Assembly: GCA_018398765.1 (NCBI GenBank) | Contig: JAHBMJ010000191.1 | Coordinates: 1-54,713 of the forward strand | Reading direction: 5' to 3' | DNA: 54,713 nucleotides | From: Chromera velia | Lineage: Eukaryota > Sar > Chromeraceae | Part shown: positions 11,475-22,473 of the stretch, one piece after another | Position numbering within the stretch: the stretch's first letter is position 1 | Layout: every line of letters begins with the position of its first letter | Program-made: the position numbers and the translations under genes | The notes under the pieces: generated by a model | Seen by the model: only the letters and a program-made list of their open reading frames with translations | Databases searched by the model: none | What the model was told of the DNA's origin: nothing

Positions 11475-14400
11475 ATGTCGCAATCAGTTGAAAACTTCCT
11501 GAGCTCTCCTCCAGGTTTGTTGTTACCGTTTTTCTACTTTGCGAAGGCAGACGGCTTGCACTCTTTGCAGTTCTTATCGATTTGTGTGTCGATGCAGATT
11601 TTCATTTTCTTTCGGCCTCTTCTCTGCTTCGCAGATGCCGAGAACTCGCGAAGTATCAGCACTCGATCTATGCAGACGACAGACAACGTGCTCTGTTCGC
11701 TCATTGAGCACGCTCGTCCTACTGCAGAGGTGAGGCATTGTCCGTCTCCTCGTCGTGCGGGGACTGTTCGTCGACCTGAGTCCCCTGCTTGTCCTTCCTT
11801 GTTTCCTTTGGTTGCTTCGACAAAGAATACTTTGACTGCTACTCCTTGCAGGAGATATCGGAGCTTGCCTGGGACAGGAAGAGCTTCGGCTTGGCGTTGG
11901 TTCTTCTGGGGTTTATCCGAACGGTCAGTCGGAGGCGGATATCCTTTGCCCTGCTTTCGGTTTTGGTGTCCTCTCATACGAAAGTGTTCGAAGAATAACA
12001 TGAGCGATCGTGAAGAGTTTGTGCGGTATGCTTTTGAGCCCATCTGTGTGGTTGGTGTTTGCCTCTGTGCAGGGACGCTCACTTGTGCTCCTGACAAGTC
12101 TTGACCTTTCGGGTAGGTGGCGGAAGAGGTGAATCGAGTCCTCTTTTGTTTGTGTGCTTCCTTTCTCAGCGACTTCTCTCATGCAGTTCCTTGACACTTT
12201 GTCTTAGAGCTGCGTTTTGCATTTCTGTTGTCTGAAGTCAGACGTCCCGTCCCTTCTGCTGTTCTCCATTTGTCGCTTTTCTTCTTACTCGTTTGGCTTT
12301 GAAGGTCGCCTACCTTTTCAGCTGGCTCCTTTGGGCAGAAATTCGTGCATGCAAGCAAGAGATGAGTGCATACCTGTTTGCAGGCTTCTCGCTGAGTGCC
12401 CGCAAGCTGAAACTCCTTTTATCCTCCCGTCCCTCGGGGCCTGGAGCTGTGGAGACGCTCAGATGCGGTCAGCTAACGGATAGGCGACGGCAGTGCCAGG
12501 GATACCTCCGTAGATGAAAACCTTCGCGCGAGAGGGCAGCACCAGCAGTATCAGGGGAGGAGTAAAGGAGGCTTTGCCTTCCTTTCTGTCACGAGGAATA
12601 TGAAACATGCTCAATCAGTCTGTCTCTCTGACACGAACTGTTCTTTGATCACCGTCTTCCTCCCTGCAGGTCCTTCATGTCTGCAAGGACGCTTGCCTGC
12701 CTGTGCTCCTCGACTTCCTCCTGCGACTCAAGGCGGGGGTGACAGTAGGGGTGTCTTCGATCTTTCTGAAGACCCTCAACCTTGCCAGTCAGTCTTGTGC
12801 TTTGCTTGGACGGCCCGTGCATGAGACTCAGTTGTTCTTGCGTGAGAAAGTGCGGGTAACATGCTAGATGAGATCATATCTCTACCTGTGTGTCGTCATT
12901 TTGGGTGAATTCCTATCAAGTGTCTACACGAAATCCGGAAATCGGCAGACAGTGGCTGAAAAGAAGCAGAGTCTTCGCTCCCCCCCGACCCCCCCTCCCC
13001 CCCCAAATGCAGAGTGCGATCTCGATGAGGCCGCTGTTGCGCTGTTTCATCAGCTCCCTCGCTCTCTTCAGCACCTCGATCTGTGTGGTCAATCAGTCAG
13101 TCAGTCAGTCCCTCAGGGGCGTCTGAAAAATTCCCTACGTGTCTTCTGCCGAAGAAAAGCGCCACTCACTCTGGATTCCAGCGATGGGATCTGGGAGGCG
13201 CTCTATCTCATCTTTCTTGCGTTTCTGTCTGTGGTTGTTTGTTTGAGTTCGGATCCGTTGGTCTGTTTTTGTGCTTCTTTTGCGGTGACAGGGGAAAGAA
13301 GAAATGATATCGTGTCTTGGCAACCCAGCTTTCAAATTTCACTATTTAAATCGGTGAATCGGCTCGGCTAGCGAAGAGAGACGATGCGCTCCTTCCGTTC
13401 TTTTTCGGTTGGTTGGTTGGCTTTTCTGTCCCTTTTCCTCCACACAGTGTCTCTTCAATATGGATTTTTCTTCTTGTATTTGCAAGAGTCACGCACTCGG
13501 ACAGCATTCTTCTAATGCTTCGCCTTCTGTATTTTGGTTTGGGAGCGGTTGGCAATCAATGGTTCGCTTTCGTGCTACTCTCTTCTCACCTCTCTATTGT
13601 TTCTTCTAAGTCCTGGGCCTTTCATTGCATCTCCACCCCCCGTCCGAAACACTTGTCCCTCATCCCATCTGCATGCAGGTAACCGACTCCGGAGTGTGTC
13701 CATGGAAGGCCTCGGGACTGTCTTCTCCTTTGGCTGGCTCCCGTCTCTTCTGAACCTTGACTTGAGTGACAACCCGCTCGGCCCTTCAGGGCTGCGGGCG
13801 TTTGCAAGGGGCCTGTCTTCATCCCCTCAGTCACTCCCCCTACAGTCCCTCAAACTGGCCCGTACGAAGGCCAAGGCAGAGGGGGTGGAAGCATTAGCAG
13901 AAGCATTGAAAGCAAAGACTGTGCCTGACCTGAGAGTTCTGATGCTGAAAAACAACCGTCTGGCTAATTTGGCACCGGGAGAGAGGGACGACGCCCCCAT
14001 AGCCGAGCTCCTCTCCACAAGTGCGTTGAAGGAGTTGGAGGAATTACACTTAAATGAGAATTCGTTGTTCGATGAGAGGTTAGCGGGTGGAGAGGAGGGT
14101 GAGGGTGAGGGTGGGGAAGGGGGTGAGGGCGAGGTTTTTCAGGCTTCTGCTGCCGCCCTTGCAGTACCAGGTCGTTTCCCTAATCTGCGACGACTTGATC
14201 TGGGGGGGCGGTTATATTCGTCAATGCGCTCTGAGCAGTTTCTAGCCTTTGCGACTGGTTTGGGGGTGGGGGGGTTGCCGTCTCTTCAAGAGCTCGTCAT
14301 CCCCAGGTGGGCTTCTCTGGGGAATCCTAGTACTGAAGGCGTCGTTGCTCTTGCCAACGCCCTCAGTTCTGGGCAGCTGTCTCAGTTGAGGGACTTGCAG

Positions 14401-15983
14401 ATAGAAGCTCGAGACGACATGACAAGTGATGCCTTCGCGACTCTCAGTCGCAGCCTGGCAACAGGAAAGGCTCCCCTTCTGCAGAGTCTAGATCTTCAGA
14501 TGTGGAATGAAAATGCCGAGGGGGGAGTGGAGGCCCTGGCTGAGGGACTCCCGCGGGGGGGGTTGTCATCTCTGACGAGCTTCAGGCTCGATGCACGTGA
14601 CATGTTTTGCACAAAAGGGTATGCGTTGTCGACATTAGGTCTTGCCTTCGGTGGTAATGGTGGGTGTCCTGCTCTTCAGAAACTCGACCTTGAGTGGGAC
14701 GAAGAAGGGGATGAAGGGGTTGGGGGACTGGCGGAGGGTCTGGGTAGCGGGGAGTTGTCGTCTCTTCGAGATCTGTCACTCAGAGTGACATGCAATCAAG
14801 ATGGAGAGGGGGAATTGAGCGGGGAAGGATGTGTAGCTCTAGGAGAGGTTTTGAGCACCGGTAAAGTGCCTTCACTCCGGAATGTGAGCCTGGTTTGGTG
14901 GTGCAACCAGAGCTTTGTTTCTCTCTGTGAGGGTCTGTCTCGAGGGAGTGTTGACCCTCCTGTGATGGTGGACCTTGGCATAGACGTAAAATTCGGGGAA
15001 GGAGAAAACACAGATTTGGGGGTCACCAGATTTGCTGAGGTCGTTCGGGCAGGCAAGCTCTCGGGGTTGCGGAATGTCAATGTTTTGGGGTATGGGTATG
15101 AGTTGCTTAGCAGAGCTGGGGGGAGAGCATTGGGAGAGGCCCTCACACACGCAGATGCGTCTCTGAACTCTCTAGAGAAGCTTTGTATCCCTTGTCAAAC
15201 AGAGGAAGTAACTGCGGCCTTTCTTGAAGGCCTCGCGAGAGGTCCGGGACGTCTGCCGGCCCTGCACACCCTCTGGTGCCCCGGCATCCGCAGCATCAGA
15301 ACACAGGGTGCTCAGTCTCTGTCCAACCTTGTGAGGAGGGGCAAGGTCCCTTCCATCAAGGAGCTGAGAGTGAACTTGGCGGGGATTGGGCAGGAGGGGA
15401 TGCAAGCTTTTGCTGCTGCTCTGAACACTTCCCATGCCTCCGCGCTGCGACGATTGGAAATTATATTTCCTGGTGTCAGTCCTGCAGATGCAGCTGCAGA
15501 GGTGGGGTTGTTCTCAGTTGCGCTGAGCTCTACGGGCTGGAGGAACTTTGGGTTGGGGGTCTTCGGTTGATTGAGGAGGTCCGTGCGTTGTGTGGGGGGT
15601 TGGGGAGTGGTAAGTTGACTTCCCTTTTGACGCTCCGTCTTGTTGGCTGCAGATTGGGGTCTGAGGGGGGAAGGGCTCTCTCAGAGATCTTGACTGCAGA
15701 GAAGTTGCCTAGCCTGAGAACGCTAGCCGCACAGACGACGGAGCTCACAAATGAGGGAGTGAGGGCACTGATAGAGGGGTGGACGAACAGAGACCCGCCT
15801 CCTCTGCAATGTGTGGATTTGGGGTGGAATAGGCTCAGTGGCGCTGTTGTAAATCGGCTCTTGAGATGTGGATCAAAGCGATTACCTGCTCTAGAAAGCT
15901 TGGACGTCTTCGGTAATTTTGGGGCTGACCAGGCATCTAGAGATATGCTCTTCGGAGTGTTTCCAGAAATTGTAAGGCTTTGA
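11475..15983 (+). CDS. Leucine-rich-repeat protein (RNase-inhibitor-like LRRs)
   Basis: Exons: 11475-11514 (ATG SQSVENFLSSPP), 11635-11729, 11852-11923, 12073-12112, 12339-12467, 12670-12855, 12949-13087, 13679 to about 15983. Junctions are GT-AG and in phase, except the join between 12467 and 12670, which leaves phase 1 into phase 0 and may hide a small exon or another donor. The long last exon carries many 28-29-residue repeats of the type LRxLxLxxNxLGxEGxxALAxAL, i.e. RNI/NOD-like LRRs that form a curved protein-binding surface. No kinase, NACHT or membrane segment is seen, so the partner is unknown. The frame shifts near 15530 (net -1 or +2); the LRR pattern continues in the new frame to TGA at 15981. 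This is either a sequence error or a recent lesion. Confidence 0.8.
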
Positions 15984-16070
15984 TGAGTATGTATCCGTAC
16001 TAAGTGCATCTAGAGATACGCTCTTCGGAGTGTTTCCAGAAATTGTCAGGCTTGGATGAGTATGTCCATC
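15932..16070 (+). repeat. 74-bp tandem duplication at the LRR gene stop
   Basis: GCATCTAGAGATA(T/C)GCTC at 15932 recurs at 16006, and similarity continues through the stop region to about 16065. The second copy lies after the TGA at 15981 and is outside the coding frame. Confidence 0.8.
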
Positions 16071-16700
16071 CCCTCAGACTTGAAAATGGTCTCCCAGCTA
16101 CCTTCGGCAGGCTTCCTGCTAGCCTTCCTGGCGTTTTGCCTGGTTGCAACGTTGCCTATAGTCAAATAACTGTTGTAATAATGTTGTTTGAGTGCTGCAT
16201 CTAGTGCTGCTGCACTGCTGCATGCGCACCTTTAGAGATCCTATATGAAATCGTACTATATAAATGTAGAAGAAGTTCTGAAGAACACTTTTACTAAATT
16301 AAGAACTTCCTAGAGAACTTCAAATCAGACAAATCCTAGTCTTCATATAATATAATCTATATTCTTCAATTTATGCACGTCAATTTATTATTTAAACTTG
16401 AAAGTCTAATATCCCTTTAAATTGCGTTAGTTACTAGCTAGGTTAGTTACGTACAGTAGTAATTTTATTATACCGAACATACCATAACGTACCCTAACTA
16501 TTTTATCACTCACACCTATTCTTAAACCTATTGTGAGACAATTATTTAGGATTAGGATTAGGATTTATGTCCGGAGGATTGGTCTCCCGCCCTAATGCTG
16601 AACGTCCGACGTCCAGCTTCCAAGGAAAGTGCCTAAATGCATCAGACCTCCCTGGCCGGCCCGCACAGGTCTAGCCTGTACCGTAAACGGTTTACAATTG
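16071..16700. other. Intergenic, AT-rich
   Basis: No conserved ORF is seen. A short AGGATT repeat lies near 16548-16565. It separates the LRR gene from the repeat array that follows. Confidence 0.5.
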
Positions 16701-17520
16701 AAGAAAAAGCACACGCGGCATCATTTTTCCTTTATCTGAATGGCTTTCTCGTTCCGATCTGAGGCCATCTGGCAGAGGGGCAAAAGGCTGCCAAAAGCAA
16801 AATGACTTTTAGTGCTGAAACAGAAGAGTGAAAAGGAGAAAAAGAATTGAGAGAAGAGATTAAGACCAAGTGAGAGAGAGAACACGTTTATTTCATACTT
16901 TTCAGAGTAACCAAGAACGTTTCTTTTCCCGAGACGCACAAAGGGGAACAGTAAAGCCCTCTCTCTTCTTATGGGTTGCTTCTTGTCATTCTGTCTGACT
17001 CAGAAAGATGAAGTGACACTGTCACGGAGAGTAACAAGAAAGGAAACTTCAACCAGAGCGAGAAAAAAGAACGAAGAATTGAGATTAAGTGAGAAAAAGA
17101 GAGAAGTACTCTTCTGTTTTCTTTCACACTTTTCTGAGTAACTAAGAACATTCTTTTCCCGAGACGCACAGAGGGGAATGGAAGATCTTCTCTCTTCTTG
17201 TGGGTTGCTTCCTGTTGTTCTGTCCGACTTAAAAAGGGTGAGGTGACAGAGAGAGTTGCAGAAAAGAAACTTTCAAACAGAGAAGAAAAAGGAAAGGGAA
17301 ATCGAGAGTTCACTTCTCTTTTTTTTCACACTTTTCAGAGTCACCATGAACGTTCTTTTCCCGAGACACACAGGTGGGAATGGAAAACCCTCTCTCTTCT
17401 AAGACTTATGGGTTGCTTCTTATCGTTCTGTCTGATTAATAGAGGTGAAGTGATAGAGGGAGTGACAAAAAAGACAGGTTTCACACTCTGAGTCTGAGAA
17501 AGGGAAAAGAAAAGAAACAA
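16700..17520. repeat. Three-copy tandem repeat, unit about 200-230 bp
   Basis: The string CACTTTTC(A/T)GAGTAAC..GAACGTTCTTTTCCCGAGAC recurs near 16897, 17128 and 17329. Each copy is followed by a GGGTTGCTTCTT(G/A)T-like string and a GTGACAGAG-like string. Indels between copies give unequal unit lengths. A weaker fourth copy may lie around 16730-16860. ORFs in the array are short and not conserved between units. Confidence 0.75.
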
Positions 17521-17649
17521 GATAGAGACTGAATGAGAAAAGAAAGAAATTCACCATCGATTGATGAACAAACCGTCTAAGAAGCATGCAGAATAACTGT
17601 GATACAAAAACCTTGACCCGCGGCTTTAACCACACGCAACCACAGTGTC

Positions 17650-18975
17650 ACCCTTCCTTCACACTGCATACCTCCAATAAAGGCGCGTTGCTTGTGCTTT
17701 CACCCTTTCCAGCATGGGGTCTTGTTCGGCAATATGGCAGAGCAGACGAAGCAAATCATCTCGGAGGCTTTCTTCGGGGTCTTTATCCAATGCATCCTCC
17801 ACCATCTGGTTGGGGAGCGTTGCGAGTGTGTCTAGTGCCCCTTTGATCAGCTGAGCAAGTCAAACGTCCCTCTGCGCATCCGTTCGATCCCTGTCTTGGC
17901 CAATCGTCTTGATGGGCCCGTCGATGCAGAGACAGCCAACCACAAAGTTCACCACTTGCTCGTTAACAAGCTCTTGCTTCCTTGCTTCAGTTGCTATCTC
18001 GACTCTCTTCAAAAAGTCCAGCGCTTCTGCACTATCCATCTCCTTCTTTATGCCCTTTATATATAGCGTGTCCCGCCCACTCTCTGTCGCATTTCGCTCT
18101 GTGAGTCTTCTAGTGAACCTTTTGACATGTAATACTGCAATAAGTTGCAACTTTGCACTGGCTGCACCTCTTTCCCGCACTGCTGTCTTCGTATTGCCAG
18201 CATTTTAGGGTAGCCTGCGCTGCAGAAGTGTTGCAAGATACAAAGGTCGGTTCCACGGTCAAAGAAGACGCGCTAGAAGATGTGAGGCTTGGGACGGCTG
18301 CACGTAGAACGATCGAGTCACGGTCTGCGGGTGTAGAGACGGGGACAGTCTCGCGCATAGGCGGAAAGACGAAGTCTTCATCTGGGGATGTGGAGACCGG
18401 ATGGCTCTCTGCAGTTAGAACTGTCACAACAGGGTGACTGTCTTGTTCTGCACTTGCAGGTTGACCTGAACTGGGTGTGTTGCGCAAGACCTCGCTGTGC
18501 ACAGTGATATTGCAGTTGGGGGGAGGAGAGACGTGAAGGTGGTTCACTTGGTGGGACAGTCTCGTGGAAGGCATACGCAACTGGGCATCTGCTGTGGCAT
18601 TGCTTCCAAAGCCTCTGGCCTTATCAGGAGCCTGGTAGAAGGGCCTTGGAAGATATGGATACCATGGATGAGCTGTGGCTGATAGGTCGCTGGAAGGATG
18701 CGACGAGGGGAAGGCGCTCGGAAGAACGTAACTGTTTTCGTTTCTGCCATCTCCCTCTCCTTGAAGGCTTAGCGCCAGGAGCCACTGCAATCTCGACCAG
18801 CGCTTGCCTCTTCTGGTTGACTTGCGAAAGGAAACGCTACTAGGCTTGCCCGTCTCTTGAGGGTTCGTTCCGGAGCTGCACTCTTGCAAGATTGTCTCTT
18901 CATCCCTGGAGACGGAAACACTGGAGACGGAAGAAAGTGTTCTCTGAATGTGTTGTAGAGAGCTGATGATTTCCG
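17650..18975 (-). pseudogene. Decayed MYND-type zinc-finger protein
   Basis: A minus-strand frame starting near 18975, probably after a TGCAG acceptor, encodes a Ser/Pro-rich region. A MYND-like cluster follows at about 18210-18090: KCWQYEDSSAGKRCSQCKVA, then TYCSITCQKVH, stop, KTHRAKC. MYND fingers bind Pro-rich peptides and zinc through C-x2-C pairs. Here the second Cys of the first pair is Tyr, a TAG at 18110-18112 sits at a position that is often Trp, and the frame shifts near 18055. Similarity then continues as an acidic helical region (EALDFLKRVEIATEARKQEL) to about 17650, with one more stop near 17855. All visible lesions are G-to-A or C-to-T compatible apart from the frameshift. Confidence 0.65.
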
Positions 18976-18989
18976 CGACCTGCACTGCA

Positions 18990-19404
18990 TTTAAATTATC
19001 TCAGTGGTACCTGTCTATACCTGGGGGCCGCCGCGTAACTAGCCGTAACGGTATTGTGCCATCTCTAGTTTATCATATAATTTAAATTACAGTCACTACA
19101 GTGTATACTATAGTTTCAGTGTAACGAGGCCTAGAACGAGACGTAAAGCAGTTTAGCATATATATGATAGTTCAATATATGAAATAGTAAATCTAGAAGA
19201 TTCATACCCAGATTTCAAACTGACTTATACACTAACAAGCATTCATACAGTTATATGCTTGGTTACATAAAAATTACTTATCCTTTAGTAGTATTTATCC
19301 AGTACTATATGATCTAATAATTATTTATTTATTGAGCTACTCAGTGATAGCAGTAGCCTGTAGGTTCAATCCACCTGTTTAATACATGCCTTGTGTATAG
19401 GTAT
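18990..19404. other. AT-rich intergenic stretch
   Basis: No coding potential is seen. It is low-complexity AT-rich sequence between the MYND remnant and the dispersed repeat. Confidence 0.5.
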
Positions 19405-20300
19405 CTATCAGTGCAAAAGCGTCTTACTGTTATACTGAGTAGAGACCAAAGCAAAAAGCACTGGCATTCTTTACTCTAGTCCTTACTATACATCTGATAT
19501 TGCAATAGGATCGCAGCTAGGACCACTGGCACAGAAAAAGCCTGCTCGGATCTTTCTGACTCACTCAGCTGCCGCTTTAATTTATCTGTATGATTGAGTG
19601 AGAAAAAGGTAGAGAAAGAGAGAAAGAGGGCGGGGGGGGGGGCGGACAAAACAAACGAGGGATGTTGCGATGTTTACAGTTCGCGGGAACTCAAAGATTA
19701 GTGCAGACGTGTCGTTGAATATTGTGGGCCCGCTTCCTCGAATGAATGTCAACCCATTGTTCTTGAGTCGTATGGGCCGCTCTTTGGCAGTATCCAGAGC
19801 ACTCTGAGACGGAGGAGAAAATCGGGGGGGTGTTTGACTCCAGTGGGATACTTGAATGATAAATATGGAGGTGGAGGGAAAAATTGAATGCGAAGGAGTG
19901 GATTTGTATGATTGGATCAGGCGAAAGGAGAAAAGCGAAAGGCGCTAAAGGTGTCTAGACGCAAGAGTGCTAAAAGCTCTTCTCCAAGCATTCACTGCCT
20001 TGCTTGTTCACTCAATGACCAATTGACTCTTCTTTGGAGGTCTTGCGTCAAACAGGTAAAGGAGATTATGCCGGAAGGGAAAGGACGAAAATGGAAGCAA
20101 AGGAGGGAAGGCAGTTCCGAGTGATTAAACTGCAAACCCTCCCTCTCTTCCTGAACAGCTCTCGACAAAGATAAAATAAGAGCCACCCCACCCCTCAAGC
20201 CCTCCGCTCCTCTTCCCCTCAAAATTATTCCTCGCCCTCCCCCCACAAAGACTCGTGCGTGGGTCGTTTCGTTACTGTCACATCATCATGTCACTTCCTC
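19405..20300 (+). repeat. Dispersed repeat, copy 1
   Basis: Nearly the same sequence occurs at about 27085-27970 in the same orientation. Similarity is patchy from about 19405 and very high from about 19557 (ACTCACTCAGCTGCCGCTTT) to about 20290, with small indels and substitutions. A G-run sits at about 19628-19642. No terminal repeats or long ORF are identified, so it may be a segmental duplication or an unclassified non-autonomous element. Confidence 0.8.
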
Positions 20301-20315
20301 CCTCCCTCCCTCCCT

Positions 20316-20350
<35 letters not shown>

Positions 20351-20365
20351 CGTGTGTGTGTGTGC
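20297..20365. repeat. CCCT/CT/GT microsatellite
   Basis: (TCCC)n, then (CT)n, then (GT)n. It lies just beyond the end of the dispersed repeat. Confidence 0.9.
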
Positions 20366-20755
20366 TTTTCACTTATTGTCAATAGTCAGACTGGATCTCT
20401 CGGTGTCTCACTCTTTTTGGCTCGCACGTATCGTGACAACAGTATTTGGGCCAATGGACAATGTGCGCACAGAACAAGAAAACAAGCTCAACATCAGGCA
20501 ATCATAGAACATCATGCAGGCGCATATTTTGACGTACAGTATGGAGACCAGCTGTACGCTTTCATGTGATGCATCTGTGACAAATCTATCATTGACACAT
20601 GCACTCCCGTCATGCACCAACGCACATCAATCCCCAAATATCAAACAGCATCGATCCCAGACTCAGGCTCCGACGCGTTGAACTTCGCGAAGTACTCCCG
20701 TGTCAGAGCTTTTTGCTGCAGACTCTCACAGTGCGTCCCCCGAGGTCTCATTGGT

Positions 20756-21844
20756 CTATTCAACAGGTCCTCCTACAGGCGCCCTGTTACGTTCTGTCTC
20801 TGTTGCAGCTGGACCTGGAGCCACCCCATTCTTCAGTGCGGGTCCACTTATCCGGGTGTGCGTCTGTTCCCCCATCTGTTGACGAACTTCTACTGCGGCA
20901 GAGTCCGGATTGCAGCCCAAGTCCCTGGCTGGACTCATCGCCTGTATAGAGGGAACAGTAGGCATCTGTCCCGCCTCAACAGCTTTTGCTGTTTCATTCC
21001 CACCGAAGTCCGCCAAACAAACTGTCATGATCACTATCTCTCGTCTATTGTCAGACGTGCGAGATGTGACAAACCCTCGCAGACTGTCAGATTCGATTCC
21101 CTGCCTCACAGCGAGAACCACTCGCTCATGAAGCTCACTTATCTCTCCGCAGGAAGCATCACAGAGCAGGACGCCAGTCTTGTAATACACCCATGCATTC
21201 AGTGCATAGAGAGCCCTGGCTTCGCAAAGTCCTCCAACAAACTCACGGCAACACGTTGTACATCCTGTACAGCTCGCAGACCAATAGTTGTCGAAGTTAG
21301 TCAGTATTGCTTTTCGTTGGTTCCCATCAATGGTTCTCTTCAGTAATGCAAGGATCCGATTCGCACCGCGACGATCTCGAGACCAGTGAAGCCAAAACGC
21401 CAGGACGTAACAGACAAGGACAGACAAAGCAACTACCACCAGTACCCAACTCAAGACCACTAACCCCCCCAACAACAGAAACCCCAAAATCACACCAACG
21501 AAGATGCAGGAACTCCGCACGACCCACACGTATGGGACGTTCTTCATCCCTTTGACACCAAACCTTCATGCAAGACAGTTGTACGCTGGCAGCAGACTCA
21601 ACCAAAACGGAATTTGAGGAACGTCGCCCAGCCAAACAGAGCCAAGGCCCTCAGGGGAGAAGAAAAGGTAATACCCCCAAATGGCAATCACGCTTGAGAC
21701 ACGCCCAGCTGGCTGGTCCATCCTGGGCTGAGTAGAAGACAGGTTGCGCTGAAAGGAGGTTGTCCCGTCTACGGCCTCGATTCGTACTGTTGTTTGACTC
21801 AGACTGATCTGCAAGTTGAAGAGCGTCTGCTTCTGCACTTTCAA
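20756..21844 (-). CDS. Unrecognised membrane protein, one in-frame TGA
   Basis: I do not recognise this family. In one minus-strand frame, 21566-21844 encodes a segment with a hydrophobic stretch (VIAIWGYYLFF). A TGA at about 21566-21568 follows LPAYNCLA, and the frame then continues from MKNVPYVW at 21547. Next come two strongly hydrophobic segments (about 21530-21400) and a Cys-rich region (SCTGCTTCC at about 21270). It ends at 20756. The N-terminus has no good ATG, so an upstream exon is likely (possible acceptor GTGCAG near 21835). The TGA may be a Trp-to-stop lesion, or MKNVPYVW may be the true start. With three hydrophobic segments near the N-terminus, it may sit in a membrane with a soluble tail. 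Confidence 0.5.
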
Positions 21845-21849
21845 GACGT

Positions 21850-22473
21850 TATATATATAAGAGTTCAGGTGCTAGAAGCTCAGAAGGAGACTCGGCAGTA
21901 TGATTCAGTACCTAATATATATGAGGATCAATGCGTCGTCGGGCATGTGTGATCGACAGCGTGCATGTTGTGAAGAAATTAGAGGGCGTGCATTTTATAA
22001 CTTTACTTCACTGTTTAACGGTAGCATTATGTGCTACCGAGCTTTATACCGCGCGCCGTTTCTTGTTGACGATTCGACGACGAACAACAGTTGTACGTTG
22101 CATGGGTTCAAAAAAATGCAACACAATTAAGCGCTGCCGCCGCTGCGCGCGCGCGCAGCTCGCCATGCATGCATGCACAAGTACGCAACGTTGGCAACTG
22201 CATGAGTTGGCTCGGCACGCATGCGTGCGCATGAGTCATGCATGCAGTCTGTCGAATCATGTCAGATCCAGGCTTCGATCTCGAGTCTCGACAGACTCTG
22301 CATGACAATCTCTGCCTGCATATCCCTTCCGAAGAGACAATTCCGCAAACTCCCGGCCTGCATGACAGCCGCCACACCTCTTTCTGATCTCAGACGCTCG
22401 TGAGGACAGAAGGGAACTTTGCTGTTTGAAGATCGAATCTCAGGTATCTTGTGGAAAGTTTTAGTGAAGCACT
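21850..22473. promoter_or_regulatory. Upstream region of the TPR-like gene
   Basis: It contains several GCATGC palindromes (about 22162-22170, 22219, 22237) and an 18-bp palindrome GCTGCGCGCGCGCGCAGC at about 22142-22159. It precedes the ATG at 22474 and probably includes its promoter. That is inferred from position only. Confidence 0.35.

Noticed and set aside
11403-12104. 233-codon plus-strand ORF
   Set aside because: It reads through two introns of the LRR gene; short exons at 11475, 11635, 11852 and 12073 explain the conserved parts.
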